From contig NW_006763294.1 of assembly GCF_000218685.1 (NCBI RefSeq), positions 1,671,361 through 1,735,360 of the forward strand: a stretch of 64,000 bases of DNA, given 5' to 3'. How positions within the stretch are numbered: position 1 is the stretch's first letter; every line of letters starts with the position of its first letter. The position numbers and the translations under genes were made by a program. The notes below the pieces were generated by a model. It did no database searches. It saw nothing but the letters and a program-made list of their open reading frames with translations, and had not been told where the DNA came from. Source of the stretch: Serpula lacrymans var. lacrymans S7.9 (taxonomy: Eukaryota; Basidiomycota; Agaricomycetes; Boletales; Serpulaceae). This document shows positions 12,144 to 22,503 of this stretch, one piece after another.

Positions 12144-13984
12144 CTACTTCTTTGATATGTGCACAACTGAGAGAGGGTTAAGCAATTGAACGAGGAAGGA
12201 TGTGCACAGCGACTGACCATCTTCGTCCTCGAGCACATGTTCCAGCCCTACTTTTTGACCGCGAGCATGCTTCGCGCTAGCACCCCAAACAACGGCGCTG
12301 GAGGATATCATCTCAACAATAGATAGAAGCACAGCGATGACATTGAACTTACTATTTCATTTGTTTGGCGATTTCCTTGTGAATCGAGTTACAGAAATCC
12401 TCTATCGTGCACCGACCTCTTCTCAGTACGACTGGGGCAGAGTAATCTGGTGATAATCCACGTGGCTTCGTATAAACGCGAACAAGATCCAGTGATTGCC
12501 ACATGCTTTCGATTAATTCGTCAACATTAAGCCATTCTCGCGAGGAAATGGGAACACTGTAAGGAATTTTGTATCTAGATAATAACCATTAATGAGTAAA
12601 CATAATCACCTTCAGCACAGCAAAGTGGCTTACAGAAGATCTAATTCTTCTATTGATATTGCATCGATCTAAAAATCAGCAGCGATGTACCAAATCGAAT
12701 TGTTTTGAAGTTAACCCACATACTTTATTCAAGACCTGTAGTGCGAGCAGAAACTTTAGCATGTAAACCTAGAGATTATCAGAGGTCATACATATAACGC
12801 AGGGATATAGACCCTAACACGTGCAGATTAGAAACTGGACTACTGGACAAAAGGTTGTTCTGTTTACCGATTTCCTTCTATGACGTCCACCAAATCATCC
12901 GCGGTAGCATTGGCTTCCCGTATCGCGACATCTGCATTGCTAATCTTATACTCGCTCAAAATAGCCTTGATCTCGTCTTGATCGATGTTGGTCAGAGGGA
13001 CGGTGTTTGTTATGGCAATTCCACCCTTATCCTTCTTGCGCACGAGAATAGCTGGAGGCTTTTTGTTGAGCCTGATCCCAAACCCTTCTAGTTCTCTTTC
13101 AATGATCGTTTTATCCCCTAGTGGCTTCAACACGTCAAGAACGATGAATATGAGGTTGCATGTGCGAGCAACTGGATCCAAAGAGTGAACTCAGTATTGA
13201 GATTATAATGTGAGGTTCGTACCAGCAATGACTGTCGAGAAAGTTTGGTCAACAAAAAGCTCAGATGAGATATAAAAACGGATGAGACTTACCTTGGCGA
13301 CCTCTACCTCGCCCATCGTTGGCACCCTCAATGATACCAGCTATAATGACCCACATTACAAAAAAACACGTTGTTTTCAAGAATCAAAATACTCACGCAG
13401 GTCAAGAATTTGTATTGGTGCACCATGCACTTTGACTGTCCCAGGAACCGTTGTGAGGGTTGTGAAATCGATTTCAGATACCTCAGAATGCGTGCCGGTG
13501 AGCTTTGACATCAGTGTAGACTAGGGGTGTTAAGCCGCCAGGTCAAAATCATACCAATTGGCAGATATGGGTATTTACCTTCCCTACGGATGGAAAACCG
13601 ACGAAACCGACAGATGCTACCCCTGTTCGTGCGACATCGAAACCAAGGCCGCCTCCTCCGCCTCCTCCACTGGTAGGAGGAGAAATGAGGTCTCTTCTTA
13701 GCTTGGCGAGCTTGGCTTTGAGCTGTCCCAAGTGATAACTCGTGGCCTTATTTTTTTGAGCTAGGATACCGATCCTGATTCACTTTCGTCTCTTCGACTT
13801 AATCTTCGTAGACGTACTTTTAGCCTACAAACACAGGATTTCAGCAACTGTCGAGAATGAAAATTGCCGTTGCTTTACCATCTCATCTTCGATTTCCTTT
13901 CAAAAATACCTTCAATATAAGTGCTGCTATATGCAAGGCAGGATGCATGTAACGGCGGACCTTTATCTTTTGGACAGTGGTCAT
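12144..13984 (-). CDS. RBG1: Developmentally regulated GTP-binding protein DRG1/RBG1 (369 aa, 14 exons)
   Basis: OBG/DRG-family GTPase associated with translating ribosomes. Exons in gene order: 13984-13961, 13896-13879, 13824-13818, 13760-13579, 13520-13397, 13340-13293, 13231-13223, 13171-12868, 12813-12792, 12735-12724, 12668-12634, 12574-12353, 12297-12218, 12166-12144; total 1110 nt. G1 is GFPSVGKS, split by an intron after GK; G3 is DLPG; G4 is VLNKIDA, split across two exons. N-terminal helix-turn-helix includes [15 protein letters not shown]; the C-terminal TGS domain ends in LEDEDVVHISKK. Three exons are only 7, 9 and 12 nt. It converges with ALG8, whose stop is 62 bp away. Confidence 0.95.
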
Positions 13985-14787
13985 CTTGTTGGATTGCCAG
14001 AAGGTCGGTAATCTATAATGCAAGTGATGAGTCCGAGTTAACTAATTAGCCAATAATATGCCCACAAATGTTGATATCAGGATTTCGCAGTTTCGCTTTG
14101 GTCAATGCCAATTCCTCAGTTCTGAGTCAAAATGTCTTCCTTTGCCTTTAGAAACACGCGATAAGCACGTGGCCATTACGCACGGACTCTTCCGAGTTTT
14201 TGTCTTCCAGCACTCATTGAGTGCTACTATATATGACGAGGTCCAGCCCGTGGCTCTGCCACTGGTGCAATGTTTTTGCTATATGATAAATAACCATTGT
14301 CCTCTGGGCAGACCTGGCCCCGGCTGTGTCCAGATCACACAGCAGGCCATTACAGTTAACGTTTTGTGCGGTCTTTACAGCGATCGCAGAGCAACAACGT
14401 ACAATGGATGCAAGAGTGAGTAGCACCAAGGTAGCCACGTGACAATAGACGGAATGAGCCGAAAGTGCGAGAAAGGTAAACGTAAATGAGTAATGACTAA
14501 AAGGTCCTTGGAAAACGCAGCGGACATTTGTGCTTTGGAAACCTGGAACCTACGGGTCCAGGAATAATAATAATAATAATACTGTTAAGTGATCAAAATG
14601 TTAAGTCAGTGAACTTATGCTGTCTGTAATGTATGTTAAGTCTTTGAATCCTATGATGCATGTTTGACTTGCAGTTCTGTCATTGAATGTCCTTATAAGC
14701 CTGCCCTAAACTTGCACAGTATACTGAATCAAGCAGATGGTTCATTGAATCTTTGCAAACATCAACATATATTGTAATGTAAAAAGT
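13985..14787. other. RBG1 upstream region and Helitron flank
   Basis: No gene supported. It contains the RBG1 promoter side and a short trinucleotide microsatellite of AAT units near 14561-14580. The boundary with Helitron-derived sequence is not sharp; no Helitron 3' hairpin plus CTRR end was identified with confidence. Confidence 0.4.
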
Positions 14788-15720
14788 CTATGGTACTACA
14801 TTGATAAATTGATGAGAAATAAAAAAAGAGACTCCAGAAATGGTAAAGGATGAAAATATGATCTGAGAATAAAACACTTTAGTAAAAAGGGTGAGAATTG
14901 GGGAAAAATCTACTTGCCAGTCACAGATAAAGCCAGTCAGAATTTCGGGATACACCACATTGACGGTACATCTGTCATTTGAACCATGTGGAAATAGCAC
15001 TTTCATTTTCTCTCCTGAAGTGCAGCGAGACAATGCAACATAACATTGCCCATGTGAAAACACTGGAACATGTAAATCCAGCCCAACCTGTGTCACTGAT
15101 TGACCTTGAGACTTGTTGATGGTCATGGCAAAGGCAGCACGGACAGGGAATTGACGATGTGATAGCTTGATGGGCAATTCTTCTGATGAAGGTTCCAATG
15201 TGAGGCGTGGAATAAAAGCTATCTTTTCTGCATGTTTTCCTCCCAAGACACGGCATTTCAATACTCTTCTCTTCATCTCTATCAAAATCATGCGTGTTCC
15301 ATTACAGAGTCCATTTAGGGGATCAATATTGCGGAGGAGCATAAGTGGACATCTAGCTTTAAGTTTGAGGTGCGCTTCAGGAAGGCCAGATACTTGCAAG
15401 GAGTTCAAGAATTCCACAGGATAATGTTCATGCCCCTCTCCAACCACTTTATCAATTGACAGAGCTACTAACTCTTCTCCAGGGAATTTTGTGAGGATTG
15501 CTGAATTAAGGCCGCTAACGGCATCATTTTTTGCGGAGAGGATGGTGCGGTGGAGGAAATAATGGTCATCTTTGTCTCCATTTGCAATTCCAGGATAGGT
15601 AGTGTTGACTAATGAGTCTATGGTGTTTTCTGGCATAAGCATGTTGGCGGGAAGCTCAATAGTTCCATCTCCTGCGATTCCACGACCACCACCAACATTG
15701 TCACGACTTGAACCAGAAGC
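14788..15720 (-). pseudogene. Helitron Pif1-like helicase, C-terminal half
   Basis: The reading frame after the insertion block includes helicase motif IV-like YFLHRTILSAKNDAV, the LNGLCNGTRMILIEM block, and motifs V/VI as AFAMTINKSQGQSV and CYVALSRCTSGEKMKVLFP, all standard for Pif1-like Helitron helicases. The upstream part of this frame (about 15720-15819) belongs to the insertion, not to the helicase. The tail after the valine-tyrosine-proline-glutamate segment drifts into non-homologous sequence. Confidence 0.8.
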
Positions 15721-16078
15721 GCTAGTCTGAGCACTAGTTTCCTTTTTTTTCATTTTCTTTGATATCCGATCACATGACAGATAAGATATGTTAAGCTGCT
15801 GCTTTAGCGCGGATAACATAATACGTAGTTATATCAGATCACGTGACTAAAGTCTAGAACCATTACAAAGAACATCAGTCAGCGCCTCATGGCTGCTGCA
15901 TGTTAGATCAGTCAGCGCCTCATGGCTGACTTTCAGAAACATATATATAGTAGACCACCATGTACATACTTTCCTCAGTTGTTGATTAATTCTCAATCGC
16001 TATTTGTAACGCTACTTGTTTGATTTGAGCCTTCGTCCCTCCGTTAACTCGGTATAGGGGATAAGGGTTTTACAAACA
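15720..16078. repeat. Insertion block inside the Helitron helicase
   Basis: Helicase homology stops after FASW at about 16079 and resumes near 15710 (GDGTIELPANMLMPENTIDSL), so about 350 bp is foreign. It contains a 22-bp direct repeat (15874-15895 and 15907-15928) and a sub-block 15901-16074 that begins TGTTAGATCAG and ends TTTTACA, resembling a small LTR with a TATA-like run. No target duplication was found, so the element type is unsettled. Confidence 0.45.
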
Positions 16079-16163
16079 TCCAGCTAGCAAAGGCTTCACT
16101 TTCTGGAGTACGGTCTAGGCACATGTTCTGTGTGAGATAGCAGACACGGATATTTGTCCACAG

Positions 16164-17228
16164 TCATGACCTTCTAAGAGAGGCAGAAATAATGTGTTGC
16201 CTTGACCCTCTTGGAACAACAGGTGTTGTTTGGCGGAAGTCCCCTCCAAAGACCATTGTAATGCCTCCAAATAGAAGTTGATTATCCAAAATGTCCCGCA
16301 ATATACAATCTAATGCTTCAATCCCATGACAGTGTTGCATTGGTGCTTCATCCCAGACTATAACTCTGGTATGTCTCAATACCTCATGGAGGTCAGAGTT
16401 TTTTGGAATCCTGCATGTCGATATTTCATGTACAGGAATAGGGATTCCAAAGTGTAAATGAGCTGTGTGGCCACCCTCCAAGAGCAGGGATGCAATCCCA
16501 GAGGATGCTACACATAGAGCAACATCATGATTATCCCTTGCTCGAACGGCGGCTGCAATTGTATTGCAGAGATATGTTTTGCCCCCACCTCCAGCACTGT
16601 GAATAAAGAAAGTTGTTCCCTGATTATGGTGGATTGACTGCATAATGGTATCAAAAGCATTCCGCTGCTTTTGATTAATCCTCTCTACATTATCTTCAAC
16701 CTCCAAAGTAAGATCAAATCTGTCATACTTTTGCTGCTCGTGGAGAAGATTGTTTGCAATAATAGGCTCCCATTGTTGCTGAGGAAAAGGCATTGGTGGG
16801 AAGTTTGAAAGACACTTGTTGGCTTGAGTAAGTATGGATTCCAGCAAGAATAGTCCATAATCATAAATCTGGTCTTCTGAAGGTTGGGCAATCCCTCTTT
16901 GTAGAAGGCGATGGTGTAAATCATCACAAATCTTGTGTTTGTGCCGGTTCCAAAGGTTTGCAGGCTTATTTGGGAGACATTGCAGTAAGATAACTGCAAA
17001 GAGAGCACGGAGTTCAGGGCCTGTCTCCATATCTCCTGCTTCTGCCAAACACTGATCCCATTCACCATCGTCTTCTAACAGGCCACGTGCAGCACATGCA
17101 GCTTTGTAAGTTGGATGTAAAACCCCATCAAATGTGCGCAAATCTTCCCAACTCTCTGCTCCAGGGACCACTGTGAGCAGTGTACGGAGGTAGAAGCGCT
17201 CCCCTTGGCTTGGATGGACAAACATCAT
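16164..17228 (-). pseudogene. Helitron Pif1-like helicase, N-terminal half
   Basis: A 354-codon stretch carries Walker A (SAGGGGKTYL), motif Ia (CVASSGIASLLL), Walker B (VIVWDEAPM), motif III (VFGGDFRQ) and the following VVPRG. It ends at an in-frame TGA where the conserved sequence continues as Arg-Ser-His-Leu-Trp. Homologous codons run on past the stop (LW.NIRVCYLTQNM) to about 16080, so the stop is a nonsense mutation rather than a true C-terminus. Confidence 0.85.
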
Positions 17229-17688
17229 TCTCCCTATAGCAAATTGTGGTTTTCTTGGAGTCCATTTTTTGACACCTTTGTTCTAGACAAAGTATTGAGG
17301 ATAATCCTGATAAGTTATGTGACGGCCTTCAGGGTGATCTTTATTGGCAGTGAACCATTCTGTGACTTGAGTCTTTGATGTACGGTCGTTATTGATTATA
17401 TTCTCTGTATTATCATGGGCATTGAAGAATACAGTTTGCTGATCCTCTAAGTGAATGGGAAGGTGCAATACTGTTGGTTTTTCTTCATGCATAGGGACCT
17501 TGAAGGCAGCACACACCAAATTTTGGATGGATCCCGGAGGAACTTGTGAGTCTCTCGATATCCCAGTGTAATGCTCCACAATTACGGCACTCTACTTCCA
17601 TGTTGCGTAAAGTATGACGGTGTAGAGGCTCTACATATGGTTGTCGGGCCTCCTGGCGTATCACCTGTGCTTGGCGGCGGTTGGCAAT

Positions 17689-18197
17689 TGTAACAACCAA
17701 GAGTTAGTTACTCCGGCACACACAGGAACACACTATAGAGAAGATGAAGAGGGAGTGGTTACCCCTTAAGATGCAGTGAGTTAGTTGGTATACAACAGGA
17801 GGACTCGCTGAGTCCTTCCCCATGTATTGCTCCTGTATATATACTGAATACATGTTTGTTTGTACATATGTACTGTACAGTTGCCAGAGGCAGTGGCTGC
17901 TGATGTCATGGGGCCTAGCCCGTGTGACCAGCTCCACTGCATGAGATACTTGTAGCTAAAATAAGAATAAAGGCAGCGCTGCGTGAGAAAGGTGGAGTTT
18001 GAACTAAAAGGGGAAGTGCCACATGGCACAGTGTGAAAACTACAGTACAAGGTTAAAGCGGAGAATGAAATTTAAAGGAAAGGTCCGAAAATGAAAAGCA
18101 AGGTAAATGGTCACATGACTGGTCATGTGACTTGGAAAATAAAAGTAGAAGTACAAAGGTGAAGCATAAGTAGGTGCTGGTATGTCAAACTGTAACA
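17689..18197 (-). repeat. Solo LTR of the Ty3/gypsy family (509 bp) with 5-bp target duplication
   Basis: It begins TGTAACAACCAAGAG and ends TGTAACA on the plus strand, matching the LTRs at 33851 and 39711 in the first 120 bp and, more loosely, throughout. Perfect target duplication GCAAT flanks it (17684-17688 and 18198-18202). Removing it and one GCAAT joins two parts of the Helitron reading frame (ANERNIA to IANRRQAQV), so it inserted while that frame existed. It is about 120 bp longer than the 388-bp LTR at 33851. Confidence 0.92.
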
Positions 18198-18440
18198 GCA
18201 ATATTTCGTTCGTTTGCAAGTCGTTGAGGCCTTGGCATCCTTGGTGCATTTCTGGCAGCTACCGGTTCATTTAAGTCCTCGCCTCGGTCTACAGTATCTC
18301 TGGCAGCCCTGTGAGCCTGATCTGCTAGCTCTTCTTCCCTCCTTTCAAGCTCTTCTTGAGCAGCTCTCTGCACCCTACGGACTTGCCTCCTGTTGCTGAA
18401 TTGCCTGATCCTTGACCTGCTCCTGCCCTCTTAGTTTATT

Positions 18441-20021
18441 ACACCGTTGATTAACCCGTTCTGCATGTCATGTCGGTTTTGAAACCCATCTATGTCAGGC
18501 AACAAATACGAAGCTATATAACAAAGCACAACGCCTGGTCAAGTCCTTGTTGGAAGGCGATGAATCAGGGTATGAGGATGAAGAGTATCGGTATAAGCGC
18601 AAATCCAAACTAATATTGAACTAGAGAATAGTACATCGAGTATGTACTTCTTTATATAGTGAACGGCGATGGTCAGACCGAGAAAGGGAAGAACTAAGAA
18701 AGTGGTCTGACCAGCTAGCTAACCAATAAGAAAAAAAGGAGAAGGTGGTCCGATCTATCGTATTTACTAATCGTATGAGAAAACGTATTGGTAAGGGATG
18801 TGCAATTGGCTGTATCAGTAAGCCCATGAGAAGGCGCTGACTCACAACCTTCTTCACTTATCAATATTCCTCCGAAGTATTCCCAGACATAGCACTGGAT
18901 CATTGCTATGTCATTTGGATATCTTCTCGAGGGTCTACAACAAGTCTCCTTCGTTGTAGGTACAATAGGACGTGAGTGTGAATAGAGAATAAGAAGAAAA
19001 AGGATAAAAGTAATAAAACACCTGCTGTAATCTCTAGTCCAAGGGCAAGAGGAGTGACAGGGATCGAGTCTGCTAACCACGACATGACGGGAATGCAATA
19101 AGAAAAATTGATTCCTCACAATCTAATAGCCTTTTATTGTAGTCAACACCATTGGTAGCAAGCAACTGGTTACCCTGCCGCATTTGAAAAGGGGGCTGCA
19201 ATTGAGGGTGTGCAGGTCCAGCTAATAGCTGAGGCATGTTATTATCATCCACAGGTCTTCCAAAATTTGGTTGCGCAATATTTCTATTTCTCAAATCTCT
19301 TTGATCCAAGAGGTGCTCTCGTTGTACACTTGGTGATGTCATCTGTTGATGACGTTGTATGCGATCTCTATCGCGATGTTCACCACGTTCTCGTTCAGGA
19401 GTCTGTGGAATATGTCTACAAATCACATCAATATATCAGTTAATGGTTAATGACACATTAACAATGCTACACATACTGCATATTTGAATTGCTCATATTC
19501 ATATTTATGTATTTGCTATGTGCACTGATTTGTTGATAATTTGGGCTTCTGTAATCAATGTGTCAGTTTTAATTGAATCAACACCATAAACTGTTATAAA
19601 CTCACATTGTGTAAGCTGTGTTTTTATGTGTGGGGAAGGGTCTTTGATTTTATTTTTATGCACACCACAGTGTGGTCAATAATGGCTGTTAATTTTTGTA
19701 ATGCAAAATGTGCAAATTCTCGACAACAATTTGTTTTGTGTGTAGGGCCAGACCACTTCCCCACATAGTAGGAAAAGAGGTTTGTTTGATTGAGTTGTGT
19801 CACGTCGTGCCACAGGCGTGAGTTTTGGTGTCACTATATCGCGTTTTGTAGTAAAAATGATTAAGCGCGAGAATTTTTAATGTGGCTACAATTTTCACTA
19901 CAATTGTTGAATGTTCTTATAACCGTGAGACTTTTCAATGTGGCTGCAATTTTCACTGCACTCGTTACTACTGCACTACCTTCCCTCTACTGCTAACCGA
20001 AAACCACGCGAGCGAAGCTAA
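18441..20021. other. Repeat-derived region with possible Helitron-associated and LTR-like fragments
   Basis: Minus strand 19426-19073 is open and Gln/Arg-rich, of the kind found upstream of Helitron Rep proteins; this is weak support for Helitron sequence extending to about 19.4 kb. Minus strand from about 19084 to 18493 starts TGTCGTGG, holds a TATATAAAG box near 18655 and ends CCTGACA, which resembles an LTR, but no target duplication flanks it. The stretch 19440-20020 is AT-rich with no recognisable content. Confidence 0.3.
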
Positions 20022-20158
20022 CACTGCGGGCATTGGCTTATTTAAGCCCAGCTTATATCATAAATTATGGGAGTTTTGGGTTCTGATTGGCTAGAAAAAG
20101 CTAAAATTGAATGTTTTCAGGATATAAGCTGGGCTTAAATAAGCCAATGCCCGCAGTG
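20022..20158. repeat. CACTG-ended MITE, copy 1 (137 bp)
   Basis: Starts CACTGCGGGC and ends GCCCGCAGTG, with inverted repeats of roughly 40 bp that contain the AGCCCAGCTTATAT block, and a centre with GGTTCTGATTGGCT. Target duplication TAA on both sides (20019-20021, 20159-20161). Three further copies lie at 32938, 40323 and 49026. Confidence 0.85.
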
Positions 20159-20531
20159 TAAGCGAAAAAACGTGCTCCCACGTGCTCCGCACGCGACTTT
20201 TGGGACCACTGTCCCCTTCGTTATAGATAATAATATTATAATGATTTGGTCGGCTATTGGAGACTAGAGTGCTGTATTAGACATCCAGAACGGAAATCGA
20301 CAGAACACCCTACTCGTAAGTCGTTATACCAGTTTCTAGCATTTGTCATGAGAAACACCATACAAATCTAAAACAGGATGAAGCCCTGTTCCGTGTATCA
20401 CGCGTATGACCACTAGGCATTATTCATCATGCAGCTCGTGTTGGCCTGCATATATATCCCAGTCATAGATAAGACCAGAAAACTATATATCTTCCTTGAA
20501 AGCCAGACAGCCGTCGTTTCAAGATTCAACC

Positions 20532-22285
20532 ATGCTCTTTCAAGTTCTCTCTGATACCTTGTCATATCAGTTAGATGCAATGCTAATCATCGCCGGCACC
20601 GTTGTCGCCCTAGTTCCAGCCTTCCTCCTTGCCTTGTATGCACACAATCTCTCAACCGAACGTGTACGTAGTCCAGCTCGTACCACGACCCTGCCAGGCC
20701 CTCCTGGCTACCCAATAATCGGCAATCTGTTCCAGCTAGGCAAATGTTGGTCAGAGACGTTTCGTCTTTGGGGCTTCAAATACGGCGAGGTTTTCGCCGT
20801 CCGCCTGGGCGAGCGCGATGTGGTGATTATTAACACACCGCGTGCAGCGATGGAACTCCTTGAAAAGCAGGGCGGAGCATACATATCGCGCCCCTATTTC
20901 ACACATTTCACAATGTGCTCTCAAATAAAGGTTCTGCACCGTACTCCATCGGCACCAGTCCTTGGGATGGCTCGCTTAAAGCTCGCAGAAAGGCAGCTGC
21001 CACTGCCATGAACAAGCCAGGTGTACAATCTTATACACCCATTATCGAATACGAGACACTCGCTGCCCTCAAGGATTTACTAGAGCATGGCAAGGAGTAT
21101 ATCGATCCTAACCGATATTTTCAAAGACTTGGTCTCAACATCTCACTCTTCGTCAACTACGGTACTCGGATGGGTGATATAGACAGCGAATTGTTTCAAG
21201 AAATAGTTGATGTATCAGCCAGGATCGGAGAGTACGCAATCAGTATTGCAGATTGATTGATTTTTTTTATCTTACTTGCCAATGAATATAGAATTCGCTC
21301 GGTGACGTCTTCTCTAGTGGATTACCTACCGATCTTGCGTATCATTCCAAATTCTTCCAGGAACTTAGAAGCAAAAGAGTTGGCAGCACGTCGCACTGTC
21401 TTCCTAGAGAAAATGCTAGATGATTTACTGGATCGTATCAAGGACAATACGGATGTGCCTTGTATAATGGGTCACATCCTTCGTGACCCCGAAGCTAAAT
21501 TGGACCGAACAGAACAGATGTCTATTTGTAATACTATGGTGTCTGCATCTCTAGGTAAGGACCCCCCTTTTCTATCTCTATCTATAATTAGGCTGTCTTG
21601 ACATTGATTTTACTCATATATCGCAGACACATTCTCAACGACAATGTTGTGGATGACATCCGTCCTAGCTCAACGCCCAGAAATGCAAGAAAAAGCTTAT
21701 CGGGATATTGTTTCTTCTCACGCAGGAGGACCACTCGACCCGTTTTCTGAAAAATCTGACTTTGTCCTCGCTATCGTAAAAGAAACCTCTCGATACTACA
21801 GTATAGTCCGGCTCGCTCTTCCAAAAGCCACTATCGCAGATTCAGAGTGGCAAGGTCACAGAATACAAGCTGGGACGACAGTATTTCTGAACGTTTGGGC
21901 TTGCAATATGAATGAAGAACTTTTTGGTGATCCATGGAGTTTTCGACCAGAACGGTACATAGAGAAACAAGAATCTGATGCAGCCCGCGCAACCTACGCG
22001 TTCGGTGCAGGGAGACGAAAGTGTCCTGGAATGCATCTCGGCATACGGGAGATGTATGTGACATGCATGTATATCGTCTACTACTTCCGCCTAGAGAAAG
22101 CCCGGGAAAACATTGAGGGCTCCGCCAGCCTCCATCCCGTTGAAGCGATTGATAATTACAATGCACTGACTATGATGCCGAAGCAGTTCAAAGTCAAGTT
22201 TGTGCCCAGAGAGGAAAATTTAGAGCGTCTAAAGCACGTCCTATCCAACGAGAAATTTCCGGGAGGGAAGGATGTTGAAGTTTGA
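20532..22285 (+). pseudogene. Cytochrome P450 monooxygenase with apparent frameshift
   Basis: ER-anchored P450 with N-terminal membrane anchor, Pro-rich hinge (TLPGPPGYPIIGN), I-helix region ASLDTFSTTMLWM, ExxR (KETSR), FRPERY and heme loop FGAGRRKCPG. Exons: 20532-21231, 21292-21554, 21627-22285; these sum to 1622 nt, not a multiple of three. Frame is lost near 20905-20915, between SRPYFTHFT and VLSNKGSAPYSIGTSPWD, with no intron-like sequence there. The rest is uninterrupted, so this is either a very young pseudogene or a base-call or assembly error. It resembles fungal phenylacetate-hydroxylase-like P450s, but the substrate is unknown. Confidence 0.8.
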
Positions 22286-22503
22286 TACGGATGTTTGTCC
22301 TGCGTTACGGATAGATCAGTATGATAACTGTAATTTTAAATGTCTTATGATCAATCGTGTTATACTGACTCCTTTACATATCACAGCTGATGTCCAATGT
22401 ACGCATAAAGTTTTGGACATTGTGTGTGTTCTGGACTTATTTGCGCATTAGCTTCGCAATTGTATACAAAGCCGCACGAGTTTCTATAACTGTTCAAGTT
22501 ACT

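Larger units (their letters stand above)
14788..18440 (-). mobile_element. Degraded Helitron (Pif1-like helicase remnants, Rep domain deleted)
   Basis: Minus-strand remnants in order: a Lys/Glu/Arg-rich segment at 18373-18203; a Cys segment (CRNCGALHW, FGVCCLQG) at about 17688-17490, characteristic of Helitron helicase-like proteins; a linker at 17579-17283; helicase motifs at 17228-16164; and helicase C-terminus at about 15720-14900. The 500+ residues of Rep/HUH nuclease expected between the Cys segment and the helicase are missing. A solo LTR splits the N-terminal part, a nonsense codon and a roughly 350-bp insertion split the helicase, and frames shift between pieces. The copy cannot encode a working transposase. 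Ends were not defined. Confidence 0.8.
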
